Shown piece by piece: positions 37,633-46,716 of a stretch of 64,000 bases of DNA. Numbering within the stretch: the first letter of the stretch is position 1; every line of letters begins with the position of its first letter. The position numbers and the translations under genes were made by a program. Under the pieces are notes generated by a model, which saw only the letters and a list, made by a program, of their open reading frames with translations, made no database searches and had not been told where the DNA came from. The DNA lies in assembly GCF_001971705.1 (NCBI RefSeq), contig NZ_CP019327.1, positions 248,001 to 312,000 of the forward strand, in the 5' to 3' direction. Source of the DNA: Natronorubrum daqingense. Lineage in GTDB: Archaea > Halobacteriota > Halobacteria > Halobacteriales > Natrialbaceae.

Positions 37633-38172
37633 CTATGTGCTCGAGTCTGTGACTGCTGGTTCTTCTCCCGGGATTTCCTCTTTAGGAACTATTGCTAGCT
37701 TTGAATCATTCTCCTGAGCAGCTTTACATCGACTAAAGAGCGCGTGAACTCGGCCAATACCCTCAGTGAATTCAAACCCGTCCTCATCTTGCTCATCACG
37801 GAGTTCACAGTAATGTAGATACGATTTTAATCGCCAGTCACTAGCGACTGGCCACCAAACCGCCGATGGCTCTGCATCCATCTGGCTCTCCCAAGTTTCG
37901 ATAAGATCACGAACAAAAGGCGAAAGTTCATCCCCTGATTTTCTGAGGCGGAGTTCGTCATCAATCGCATCTTTGAGGAAAGCAGTTTGTTCGATTGATG
38001 TCGATGATGAGGACTCGGCTTCTACAAGCTCCTTTAGCGCCCTCAGATCTTCTTGGTAGATCGAAACGGCATATGCGGGCCCATAGGTATCTGAGGGGAA
38101 GTGTTCATGCTGAGGTACATTCGGTCCTTCATGTGGTTCATTATTGCCAAAATTATCATCGAATATTCCCAT
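37633..38172 (-). CDS. Island protein of unknown function (179 residues)
   Basis: The frame gives an acidic soluble protein with no membrane helix or signal. It begins MGIFDDNFGNNEPHEG and contains two helical parts (YQEDLRALKELVEAESSSSTSIEQTAFLKDAIDDELRLR and WRLKSYLHYCELRDEQDEDGFE). No family is recognised. It ends 10 bp from the stop of the small DNA-binding gene on the opposite strand. Codon use is AT-richer than the core chromosome. Confidence 0.6.
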   Translation of the reverse strand: MGIFDDNFGNNEPHEGPNVPQHEHFPSDTYGPAYAVSIYQEDLRALKELVEAESSSSTSIEQTAFLKDAIDDELRLRKSGDELSPFVRDLIETWESQMDAEPSAVWWPVASDWRLKSYLHYCELRDEQDEDGFEFTEGIGRVHALFSRCKAAQENDSKLAIVPKEEIPGEEPAVTDSST

Positions 38173-38421
38173 GACTGATACTCATATTCAATAGAAATTA
38201 AACTTCTGGTCATCGATAAATCTGAATAGACTTGGATCCCACTGGCGAAATCAACCCCACAATATCGGGTAACACTAGAATTATGATAGTAGGCTAAAAG
38301 TCAACTACATGGACACTCCGCAATCACGTGATGCTGATCCCCTGGTCTGTAAACTACGGTCTGCCCATCTCGAGAGTGGCTCTATTGGGAAGAAATCGAC
38401 ATTATATTGCGACATATAACA

Positions 38422-39903
38422 GTGGATTCAGATATCATTCTCAAGGACGAGGCGGATTCGCTTGAGCAGTATTGCCAGTCGCTAAAAGATCTAACTCACC
38501 TTCAGGAGTTCGAAGAAACCTATACGGTAGCAAGACGTACAGCAAAGACTTGGACCTCATATGGCCAATATTTGCCTAGCGAATTGCTTAGCACGGAATA
38601 TAGGTGGACAAGGATTGAGTGTGGGCGCTTCTTTGTATATTCCTTCTCAATCCTTGAAGATATTTATCCGAAACTCTTAGCTCAGGAATTAGGTGAGAAG
38701 CCGAAGAAAGCAGAGAATTATCTATCCGGGATAAGTAAAGCACAACTCGAGGAGCTATTGTATCATTTTGGTATTATTGATGGGAAAACAAAACATGAGT
38801 TGGGGAAAATTCGGAAACGTCGGAATACATTCGCACATGGACATGATCCTCAGGAAAATTATTTTGGTGATATAGATCTCTTATCTGCTATTGATCGACG
38901 TTATAACGTGATCTCTGATTTTATCGAAAGAGTCTACGATAATTCACTTCCAGATATTGCAAATTATGTTTCAAAGTGTTACGAAGTCCCGATCAAACGT
39001 CATGATAGGCTTCAAGACTATGCAACTGCTCAGCTCCTAAAAATTTATAGAGATCTGGAACCAGAGATGGCTGCGTTTCCATCGGGGTTTCAAGAGGAAG
39101 TCAGAGAAGACTTTGAAGAAATAATGGTACCTCTTCCTATCAATATTGAAGAAGAGCTTGAGCGGAGGGGTTATGATCCAACCACGATCTCAGAGGTTGT
39201 TCCCCCTGCTCGCCGACCTTTAGAACTAAAATCAACTGAATATTCTATAGATGACACCTATATTGATATCACGCTTACTGATTATCAGGAGCTAATTGGC
39301 TGGGACCATAATTTCGAGCTCTCATTCCATTTTGAGTTGCTAAATTACTATGCATATAATGGGAAGAGGACAGAGAAACCACCAAAACAGGCTACTGCAC
39401 TTTTACTGATGGATGGAACGATTGTCGATACTGAGCAGATATCACCAGTTCCAGAAGTAGGTACTCGCTGGAGCGTGAAATTGTCGTACCACCTAGGAGA
39501 AGAGTTCTATGCAACCCCCACAGTACCGATTCGATACGGAATTATTGTCGAAGGAGAGGATCGATATCATATGAGTATTCGTGACGAGTCTATCCTTAAT
39601 ATGGTCCCAGTCTCACGTGAATTCACAGAAGCTAAATCCCGACTACATGGGTTGACTGTAAATGATCAATCACGAGAAGAAGTGATTAATACCCTTAGAA
39701 ATGTGAGGTCTAAGTTGAGATATATTGAACAAACCGTTAACCGGTTTAACTCTGATGTAAATATGTGTGACGTAAATAATTTAGAAGAGATGGACAAAGA
39801 TGAAATTCTCGAGGAGATAGAAGAATTATCAGGTACTATCGAGGATTACCATCGAGTATTTGGGCTAGACAAAGAGCAGCAGGTGAGAGAAAACAACCAT
39901 TGA
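38422..39903 (+). CDS. HEPN-like protein (candidate RNase) of the island
   Basis: The protein has about 493 residues and is very AT-rich in coding sequence. Its N-terminal third is helical. A GKTKHELGKIRKRRNTFAHGHDP segment contains the R-x4-H motif (RNTFAH) of HEPN ribonucleases. A middle beta-rich part (STEYSIDDTYIDITLTDYQEL ... VGTRWSVKLSYHLGEEFYATPTVPIRYGI) and a C-terminal coiled coil (RSKLRYIEQTVNRFNS) follow. GTG 38422 is the chosen start (a TTG at 38407 is possible) after a TATA-like TTATAT. HEPN domains are common toxins or effectors in anti-phage systems. The next gene on the strand is a DUF262/DUF1524 nuclease. Confidence 0.6.
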   Translation: MDSDIILKDEADSLEQYCQSLKDLTHLQEFEETYTVARRTAKTWTSYGQYLPSELLSTEYRWTRIECGRFFVYSFSILEDIYPKLLAQELGEKPKKAENYLSGISKAQLEELLYHFGIIDGKTKHELGKIRKRRNTFAHGHDPQENYFGDIDLLSAIDRRYNVISDFIERVYDNSLPDIANYVSKCYEVPIKRHDRLQDYATAQLLKIYRDLEPEMAAFPSGFQEEVREDFEEIMVPLPINIEEELERRGYDPTTISEVVPPARRPLELKSTEYSIDDTYIDITLTDYQELIGWDHNFELSFHFELLNYYAYNGKRTEKPPKQATALLLMDGTIVDTEQISPVPEVGTRWSVKLSYHLGEEFYATPTVPIRYGIIVEGEDRYHMSIRDESILNMVPVSREFTEAKSRLHGLTVNDQSREEVINTLRNVRSKLRYIEQTVNRFNSDVNMCDVNNLEEMDKDEILEEIEELSGTIEDYHRVFGLDKEQQVRENNH

Positions 39904-40015
39904 ACAGGTTGCACATCTGGCCAGCTGTATACGCGAACGAACTCAGACGGTTTACCAGTACCAACACGATCAAACTGGACAACGCTTACATCCAATCCGT
40001 TTGAAACTGTTTCTC

Positions 40016-42055
40016 ATGTCCTCACTGGGGCCGGACCAGAATATGTCGGAACCGCTCGAAAATAACGACTATCGCCTCTATCGACTCTTGGATGGCTATG
40101 TCTTCCATATTCCCGAGTACCAGCGTTTCTATTCATGGAGTAAGCCACATTGGGACGATCTGTGGAGCGACCTCCTCAACATCATTGGCGAAGACCGGGA
40201 TCACTACATGGGAACCATCATCTGTAAGGATGAACAGAAGGCCATTGAAACAGAGGAGTATACCGCTAACTATCGAGAATACGGTATCGTGGACGGGCAA
40301 CAGCGATTCACAACCCTTGTTCTTCTGGTGAAGGCAATTGTCTCTGACTACGAGTCGATCAATCCTGAGGAACTGTCTGCAGACGCCCGAAAACGGTACG
40401 AGAAACTCCCCATAGAGGACAGCAAGAAGTTGTTTGTCCAAGATTCAACCATGGGACCTACCAATGAGGGCTACGAGGTCAGAAATAGACTCAAACTCCA
40501 GCAAGAGGATAATCGGATATTCAAAGAAGTCCTCCGTGATGGGACCGACACGGCCACCATATCTACACCCTCGCAGCAACGGCTTGTTGATGCGTATCAG
40601 TTCTACAAAGATCGCCTTGAACAACTTCGAGAAGAACAGTCTTCTATCGAATATCTGCATCAGATTGGGCGACTTCTATCTGGTATTCAATCTCTCCAAT
40701 TCATGCTCTATACGATTGATAACCAGGCACAGGCGACACTCATTTTCGAGTCAATCAACGACCGAGGAAAGGGGCTGAGCAACCTCGATAAGACAAAGAG
40801 TTTCCTCATGCACAAGGTGTATCTCACTCGTTCCAATGATCCTTCAGAGGTTACGATCAATGAGGTACAGATGCGGTTCGGTGAAGTGTACCGTTCTCTC
40901 CAAACGATAGATACCAAAGATCGGACCTCTGGAATCAGCGAAGACCGGATTCAGAGGTATCATTACATCGCAACCATCGATAGGTCTGTGAATAGTAAAT
41001 ACATCAAGAGTGAGACTGGACGGCGCAACTATACTCTGCCATCGGGAGCAACGGTCTACCTGGAGGCTCTCAAATGGCACTTTAGCCAGCTACATAATGA
41101 CGCAGACTTCGGACCCTACGAATTGTATCCTCGGAACTGTATCGATGAAATTGACTGGTACACAGATGGCCTCAAACGATATTACTCCCACATGGAAACG
41201 ATTGCGACTTACGGAGATGATGAAGACCACGATTCCGACCTTGCCTGGGAATTAACCAAGCTATTTTCACTCGGTCGTCTTGGGAACTTTTACCCGCTGT
41301 TGCTTGCACTTTGGGACGAATACAACTCTAATCAGCTTACATATGACGAACTCTATGAAATTCTACAGCTTATTGAGGTGGCTTCTTTCAGAATCTACTC
41401 GATAGCAGGAAGGCGGTCAGATACTGGAGAATCAAGATTCTACCGTTTAGCCAACAAAATCGCAACCGATGATAAGGACGCAGACTGGATCATCTCAAAG
41501 CTCAAAAATAATATTTCATCGCTGGAATACGAATTCACTGAATCACTCCGTGACTCTAACGCCTATAAGAGATTCCGGCGTAAAGACATCCGTTACTTGT
41601 TCTACTCGTATGATTTGCATCTGAGAAAGGAACAAAAAGGCGGTGCAGCGCCAACCATAGAGCAAGCCGTCGGAAACGCTGGAAACGATTATAGCATTGA
41701 CCATATTCGGCCCAATGATACATCTAAATTGGATCTGAACGAAATAGAGGAGCAGCAACATGGGGAAATCAAGCACAGTCTTGGAAATCTAACGCTAACC
41801 ACCGGCCCCAGAAACGCTGCATGGAAAAACCAACCATACACCGTGAAGCAAGAACGAGTCCAGGAGGACAAACCTGACTATAAGAACTCTGATTTCCTGA
41901 TGACACGTGAGTTAGCACGAAAGTACGAAACCTGGGGCGAAGACCAAATCAACGACCACTTGGATGACATAATTGAATACGCTGAGAAGCGATGGAATCT
42001 CGATGCAGACGTGCGGGAAAAATATGCTTCGATCAAACCGTCGGAAATCGATTAA
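40016..42055 (+). CDS. GmrSD-type DUF262/DUF1524 restriction nuclease
   Basis: The 679-residue protein (from ATG 40016; ATG 40043 also possible) has the DUF262 start DGYVFHIPEYQRFYSWSKPHWDDLW, with YGIVDGQQRFTTLVLLVKAI as the nucleotide-binding D-G-Q-Q-R motif. The C-terminal DUF1524 HNH-like nuclease reads DYSIDHIRPND followed by HSLGNLTLTTGPRNAAWKNQPYTVKQERV. This is the single-chain layout of GmrSD and SspE-like enzymes, which cut modified or unmodified phage DNA with NTP stimulation. No phosphorothioation genes were seen nearby. It lies 112 bp after the HEPN-like gene on the same strand. Confidence 0.92.
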   Translation: MSSLGPDQNMSEPLENNDYRLYRLLDGYVFHIPEYQRFYSWSKPHWDDLWSDLLNIIGEDRDHYMGTIICKDEQKAIETEEYTANYREYGIVDGQQRFTTLVLLVKAIVSDYESINPEELSADARKRYEKLPIEDSKKLFVQDSTMGPTNEGYEVRNRLKLQQEDNRIFKEVLRDGTDTATISTPSQQRLVDAYQFYKDRLEQLREEQSSIEYLHQIGRLLSGIQSLQFMLYTIDNQAQATLIFESINDRGKGLSNLDKTKSFLMHKVYLTRSNDPSEVTINEVQMRFGEVYRSLQTIDTKDRTSGISEDRIQRYHYIATIDRSVNSKYIKSETGRRNYTLPSGATVYLEALKWHFSQLHNDADFGPYELYPRNCIDEIDWYTDGLKRYYSHMETIATYGDDEDHDSDLAWELTKLFSLGRLGNFYPLLLALWDEYNSNQLTYDELYEILQLIEVASFRIYSIAGRRSDTGESRFYRLANKIATDDKDADWIISKLKNNISSLEYEFTESLRDSNAYKRFRRKDIRYLFYSYDLHLRKEQKGGAAPTIEQAVGNAGNDYSIDHIRPNDTSKLDLNEIEEQQHGEIKHSLGNLTLTTGPRNAAWKNQPYTVKQERVQEDKPDYKNSDFLMTRELARKYETWGEDQINDHLDDIIEYAEKRWNLDADVREKYASIKPSEID

Positions 42056-42147
42056 ACAGGCTATCAACTACACGAATCAATTACCCCGCTTACGCGGACA
42101 TAGGCCAACGATCTACTCTCAAACAATGTCGTCAGAACGTTCTCGCA

Positions 42148-43227
42148 CTAAAAGTTACTCAATGTTCGCTGGTAGACTTCATATCGGTCAACTGCGTGAG
42201 CTGCTCCTTCTGAGACGCCTTCTTCACAGGATTCTCCATAGTATCTTAGTTCTCGTTCAAACCTATCAATTCCAAATGCGCAAATTAGCGCGACCTCTGC
42301 AGTAGTGATTGCAGAGTATGCTAAAAGTCGCATTCCCCTATCAAGAAACTTGACATATCCTGGACCATACAGCCTGCTGAATATCCCACCATGCTCATAG
42401 TTTGCCCATTCTCTGAGTAACTTGAAAACGTGGTAGAATGTGGAGGTATTTCGACCGCTGTCCCAACTACTGACATTTTCTGCTTTACTGTATACCGCTT
42501 CCATTTGGCGTTTATAGTAGTCTGCATACGTATCTTCGTGCTGACTACGAAGACGGTCTTTCAACTCTTCATCTTCAACACCTAAGAAATACGGAAATGG
42601 TTTCCTGAAATCAAAGAATTGGCTCGAGGCTGGGTCAAAATTGAACGGATAACCATAGAGACAGCGAGCACGTGAGGCCATAAATTGGTTAGAGTGCACG
42701 TCTAAAGTTTTCTGATGCGATATAGATAGGTCTGAATTATCCTTTGTGCGGATTATCGCTGAAGCAGATTTGTAAAGTGCGTAATAGCACATCGTAATCC
42801 GCCATTCGGCTGTTTTCATCCTTTCTTCCGCTCCGGCATCAACAGGGGCGCTTAAACAATATTCATCTCGCCAAGCATTGGTCAAATTACGAAAGGCCTT
42901 CTCTTCATAGATTCTGTCAGAGCCCGAGCGATTTCGGAAGAAACCTAAAAGCTGACCTTTATTGTCTACTGCTTGTTCGAGAGTTGCATAGATAATATGG
43001 TCTTTTAACCGTTCGACATCGCGATCACTGCTTGCTTCAGCTAAGTTCAAATCCCAAATTTTCAGTTCATCTGTATCAATCTCTGTATTAGGTGCAACGG
43101 AATTCCCTATACCCATGTTTTGACCTCGGTTATATTCATAGGCCCAATAATATCCTTTTGAAATAGTCTTGAAAAACTGACCCACTGGTATAGCCTGCTC
43201 TACAAATCTACGTGCAGTATGCGGCAT
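42148..43227 (-). CDS. Island protein of unknown function with HEPN-like helices (359 residues)
   Basis: The soluble 359-residue protein is rich in helices. The stretch AEWRITMCYYALYKSASAIIRTKDN resembles helix 1 of HEPN domains (YYALYKSA), followed later by LSISHQKTLDVHSNQF. No clear R-x4-6-H motif is seen, so HEPN is only a weak suggestion. It lies 63 bp after the DUF6884-like gene on the same strand, so the two probably share a transcript. AT-rich codon use fits the island. Confidence 0.55.
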   Translation of the reverse strand: MPHTARRFVEQAIPVGQFFKTISKGYYWAYEYNRGQNMGIGNSVAPNTEIDTDELKIWDLNLAEASSDRDVERLKDHIIYATLEQAVDNKGQLLGFFRNRSGSDRIYEEKAFRNLTNAWRDEYCLSAPVDAGAEERMKTAEWRITMCYYALYKSASAIIRTKDNSDLSISHQKTLDVHSNQFMASRARCLYGYPFNFDPASSQFFDFRKPFPYFLGVEDEELKDRLRSQHEDTYADYYKRQMEAVYSKAENVSSWDSGRNTSTFYHVFKLLREWANYEHGGIFSRLYGPGYVKFLDRGMRLLAYSAITTAEVALICAFGIDRFERELRYYGESCEEGVSEGAAHAVDRYEVYQRTLSNF

Positions 43228-43290
43228 TTCACTTAACTGTATCTACTATTATCTAATCTCTTTTCATTGTCCTGTGTTATTATATTGCGG

Positions 43291-44019
43291 CTATGACATG
43301 TCCCATACACTTAGTCCACGTACTTCTTTGGGACTTACTTGGAGGTGTTTGAGGTGTCGGCAGTCTCTGATATTCTCCGCTAAGGTAAGTAGTTCTCTCC
43401 CGCGTAGTTCAAGCCATGTCGTCCCAAGATGGCTCCGTTCAGACTCGGTTGCGGGAATCCAATAGCAGTCTCCGATGAACTCCTTGCTCCCTTTAGAGGC
43501 GAACGCAAACGCAGCCGTCTCTTCCGACATTGAGGTCAACGCCTCCTGAGCAGCAATCAAATACTTGGTCCCCAATGCGACGAAGACTAAGTCATAGCCT
43601 TCGGCAAGGATTTTCTCGAGGTCTTGAGGAATATTCTTCTCCCAACTGACGGCGGCTACCAGCTCGCTGTTAGTCATCTCTTCTATGTCTAACCCCATCC
43701 TCTCTGCTCGTTCTCGAACTTGCTCAATCTCGCTGAATGTACACTCGTAGGAGGGAATTTCGGCCTCAGAGTCGAGCACACCAAACCCAGCCGAGATGAT
43801 ACACCAATCGACGGTAGCGATCTTTGAAAGCTGTTTTACGGCAGATTGAATATGCCCATGTTCGCGCCCCGTATACAACTCGGCAGCCGACGCGACAGAA
43901 CTAGGGAACTCTTCAATTAAGATTTCCCGATTTTCTTCGTCGACCAGTCTGCAGTCAGCTATCGCATCGTGTCGCTTGCTTCCAGAACAAGGAGACACAA
44001 CGAGGACGTCCATCACCAT
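43291..44019 (-). CDS. DUF6884/YaaA-like protein
   Basis: The 242-residue protein starts with MDVLVVSPCSGSKRHD. It has the pattern AAELYTGREHGHIQSAVKQLS ... WCIISAGFGVLDSEAEIPSYECTF, like DUF6884 and some YaaA-type proteins. A late GSKEFIGDCYWIP completes the part that can be compared. The biochemical role is not established. Family members occur next to phage and defence genes, and a nucleotide or base-modification role has been proposed for relatives. It faces the GIY-YIG gene across a 73-bp divergent promoter region. Confidence 0.6.
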   Translation of the reverse strand: MVMDVLVVSPCSGSKRHDAIADCRLVDEENREILIEEFPSSVASAAELYTGREHGHIQSAVKQLSKIATVDWCIISAGFGVLDSEAEIPSYECTFSEIEQVRERAERMGLDIEEMTNSELVAAVSWEKNIPQDLEKILAEGYDLVFVALGTKYLIAAQEALTSMSEETAAFAFASKGSKEFIGDCYWIPATESERSHLGTTWLELRGRELLTLAENIRDCRHLKHLQVSPKEVRGLSVWDMS

Positions 44020-44092
44020 CGTCTTTTCTTATTGCTAGCAAGGGAACTATAGCATGAAACTCTTTGTGTGATTACCTATCAACACCATACGT

Positions 44093-44803
44093 ATGGGACG
44101 AAGAGATGACCTCGATCGATTCTACCAGCTAATGGGTAACCTCGAGGAACAAGTTGGAGGAACACAAAAACTTAAAGACTGCACTGGGTACATGGATTGG
44201 CCCGATCGAGGTGTCTATTTCTTTTTTGCCCCAGACGAAACTCGAGCCTCGAGTGATCAGCTTCGAGTTACCCGTGTCGGGACTCATGCTGTTTCTGAAG
44301 GAAGCAGCACATCACTGTGGAATCGCCTTCGAACCCATCGGGGTGCAATGAGTGGGACATACGAAGGAGGTGGAAATCATCGAGGCTCTGTATTTCGAAA
44401 ACGGGTCGGTGAAGCAATAATCGACCGCGACGAATATCAGGAGGAATATCCCGAGTGGGGAGATGGCTCGAGCGCCGGCCGAGAACTTCGTCTCGAGGAA
44501 CTCGAGATGGAACGGAAAGTGAGTGAGTATAACCGTGATCTTCCGTTCCTCTGGTTAAACGTAGACGATGAACCCAGTGCCAAGAGCCAACGGTCCTATA
44601 TCGAACGAAACGCGATTGCACTGCTCAGTAACTACCAGAAGACAGCGATTGATGCCCGTTCTGATGGTTGGCTCGGAAAACACAGTCGAAGTGAGAAAAT
44701 CTGTCAATCAGGACTCTGGAACGTGAACCATGTGGAGGAGAACTATGATCCGAATTTCCTCGATCAATTAGAACGGAAAATCGAAGAGACCGATTCGATC
44801 TAA
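44093..44803 (+). CDS. GIY-YIG-like nuclease of the island
   Basis: The 236-residue protein has the GIY-YIG fold signature. GVYFFF (residues 40-45) and RVTRVGTH (58-65) form the two strands, with RLRTHRG (78-84) giving the catalytic Arg/His helix, then GSVFRKRVGEAI. The later YIERNAIALL (169-178) supplies the catalytic Glu and Asn. The central insert GAMSGTYEGGGNHRGS is typical of a defence-associated subgroup. It probably cuts DNA. It is followed by a Fic/Doc-like gene. Confidence 0.75.
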   Translation: MGRRDDLDRFYQLMGNLEEQVGGTQKLKDCTGYMDWPDRGVYFFFAPDETRASSDQLRVTRVGTHAVSEGSSTSLWNRLRTHRGAMSGTYEGGGNHRGSVFRKRVGEAIIDRDEYQEEYPEWGDGSSAGRELRLEELEMERKVSEYNRDLPFLWLNVDDEPSAKSQRSYIERNAIALLSNYQKTAIDARSDGWLGKHSRSEKICQSGLWNVNHVEENYDPNFLDQLERKIEETDSI

Positions 44804-44951
44804 AACATAGGATCAAAATCAGCTCTGGTCCTTTCAAGGATTACGTAAACAGAGGCCAATTTTAGCAGTCAAAATAGTTTGACGGATCGCTTCGATAAAA
44901 GCGATACCATGAGAGAAAGCTATTTCGTGGTGAGTGTTCTGATTTTATTTC

Positions 44952-45818
44952 GTGCCGGAGCATCTGACGTACCACCGCCGTTTGGATGATGGGACAGTGC
45001 TTTCCCTGCAATTTGTTCATCCCGATCAGGAGCGGGTTGAGAGACAGGAAGAAGGGCTACGTCAGGATGCCAATACAAATGATGTCCAGCGCTTCGAATC
45101 AGAAATCCAGTCCCAGACTTATGATCAGCAGATCCATGCTCTCTATACTGCAGAAATATACCCTCGCGAATTTCCAGACGAAGATATAGATAGCTTATCT
45201 CATAGAGAATCACTCATCATAGATTCCCTCTTGAAAGCGTTCAGGACTATTGAAGACCGGTGGGAAACACAAGGAGACCCGTTAAAGTGGTACAAGCGAC
45301 CAGACCTCTCTCGAATTATTGAAGAAGTATCTGAAACACAATGGAGACAACCTGTTCCCGATGTCGCTGGGCGTCTCTTATCAAATCTTATCTTTGGCCA
45401 CGGACTGCCGAATGCTAACCATCGGAGTTCGCTTAGCTTCGTGGAAACGTACCTAAGCACCTTCGAACCCGAATTTGAAATTCCGGATACAGGCGTCCGA
45501 GGTGAATGGTTTGATTGGTCTGAACAGTATGTACACGAATCTAAGCGGCTTCTCATGCTATCACGGAAAGCCCCGATGTTTCAATACCTCGAAGACTGGG
45601 GATGTGAGTCAGTTATTCGGAAAAACGATATCGTCGTTAGCTTTAAGGAGTATGATATTTCGGTAGAAGATCCCCGATCTCGTTTCCGACAACAACACAA
45701 GGAGTTGAGTACTGAATTTGTCTACCAAGTTCTCGAGCGGACGGAATACGACTCGCTCATTGGTGCGGAGGATCCTGGAAAACAGGTGTTTCTCGATAGA
45801 ATATCGGGAACTCAGTAA
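44952..45818 (+). CDS. Fic/Doc-like protein of the island
   Basis: From the GTG at 44952 the protein has 288 residues. The segment FGHGLPNANHRSSLSFVETYL (H150 to R158) matches the Fic/Doc motif HxFxxxNxR, closest to the Doc form H-x-F-x-D-A-N-K-R, with Leu for Phe and Asn for Asp. Fic and Doc enzymes transfer AMP or phosphate to a target protein and serve as toxins. No antitoxin-like partner was identified next to it. The N-terminal start DGTVLSLQFVHPDQE is unrecognised. Confidence 0.65.
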   Translation: MPEHLTYHRRLDDGTVLSLQFVHPDQERVERQEEGLRQDANTNDVQRFESEIQSQTYDQQIHALYTAEIYPREFPDEDIDSLSHRESLIIDSLLKAFRTIEDRWETQGDPLKWYKRPDLSRIIEEVSETQWRQPVPDVAGRLLSNLIFGHGLPNANHRSSLSFVETYLSTFEPEFEIPDTGVRGEWFDWSEQYVHESKRLLMLSRKAPMFQYLEDWGCESVIRKNDIVVSFKEYDISVEDPRSRFRQQHKELSTEFVYQVLERTEYDSLIGAEDPGKQVFLDRISGTQ

Positions 45819-46012
45819 TCCGGAAGATCAGACAAGGCTCGAGCCTTCCTCTGAATACGCTCACTTACCTCTGGGCGCATTTCTGCCCGTTCACGAACCC
45901 GTCGGTATGCCTTATCAGCGTCCATATTAGAAGAAATGATCTGGAATCTCTTAAGGATATGGATTGCAATATCGTCCTTGAGAATCGGCAAAACATTTTG
46001 GATTATTCTGGA
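45812..46012 (-). pseudogene. In-frame continuation of the YwgA/DUF4065-like gene beyond an amber stop
   Basis: After the TAG at 46013-46015 the same frame runs on for 66 residues (SRIIQNVLPILKDDIAIHILKR ... RKARALSDLPDY) to a TGA at 45812-45814. The sequence is helical, charged and protein-like, and its end overlaps the converging Fic-like gene by 7 bp. It could be the lost C-terminus of the upstream gene. Alternatively, a separate 37-residue protein could begin at the ATG at 45925. Confidence 0.5.
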
Positions 46013-46507
46013 CTAATCCTCCGCTTGGTTATTGAGCGTATTTACCCGATTCATCTCTTCAAATACCTTCTCAACATAATCCTGCTTTTCGTTCTTCTCT
46101 TCGATAGTCATTTGAATGGCCTCCGTTGGAAGATCTTTTTGACAATCTCCGTTCTGGAGTGTACGAATATACGCTCTCAATGTCGCCGCAACCTCCAACC
46201 AACGGACTTCACGATTAGCAACAAACTTAACGAAATGTTCAGAATCGAATTCACTGATAGAGTCTTCATCTGGTGCAATAGAATCTAAATCTGAATAATA
46301 ATCCTGCGCGAGGGGAGGAGAGTATGGGCCTCGAAGATGCATTCCGTAAGAATACGGATGTTCAAACCCAAAATCGGAAGAGAGATAAACAAATTTCTGG
46401 AGGCGTAGTCGGTCATCGAAGTTGTCTAAGTTAAATTCCCATTCCATCTCTTCCTCGAGCGTGTCCAAAAATGCCTGGAGTGTTGAAAGACTCGACTCAG
46501 AACCCAT
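46013..46507 (-). CDS. DUF4065/YwgA-like protein
   Basis: From the ATG at 46507 the protein has 164 residues and ends at a TAG. The core FDDRLRLQKFVYLSSDFGFEHPYSYGMHLRGPYSPPLAQDYYSDL matches the YwgA/Panacea (DUF4065) pattern of LQKFxY, then Y-x-x-GPYS. Such proteins are common antitoxin or accessory proteins in phage defence and toxin systems. The reading frame continues past the TAG, so the natural protein may have been longer. Confidence 0.7.
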   Translation of the reverse strand: MGSESSLSTLQAFLDTLEEEMEWEFNLDNFDDRLRLQKFVYLSSDFGFEHPYSYGMHLRGPYSPPLAQDYYSDLDSIAPDEDSISEFDSEHFVKFVANREVRWLEVAATLRAYIRTLQNGDCQKDLPTEAIQMTIEEKNEKQDYVEKVFEEMNRVNTLNNQAED

Positions 46508-46664
46508 GTTAGTAAAGAGTCTCCTCGTTATCATTGTTAAAGGTATCCCATATTTGATCCTGTCTTCTCAGATGTCGTCTCTATGATTTTCCTCTGAGGA
46601 TGGCAGCCCATCTTAGCACATACTCTTTCATAGACCGCGCCCTGTGGCCACAGACCCTAACGAA

Positions 46665-46686
46665 TTACCAGTAGTTATAATATTAA
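46665..46686 (+). promoter_or_regulatory. Probable promoter of the right-end operon, with a motif shared with the left end
   Basis: TTACCAGTAGTTATAATATTAAGG is AT-rich and lies about 35-50 bp upstream of the ATG at 46717. TTACCAGTA recurs at 37298 and 39952 in the island. A GGAG ribosome site lies about 10 bp before the ATG. Confidence 0.4.
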
Positions 46687-46716
46687 GGCGACCATCTATC
46701 CTATTGGAGTTACACA

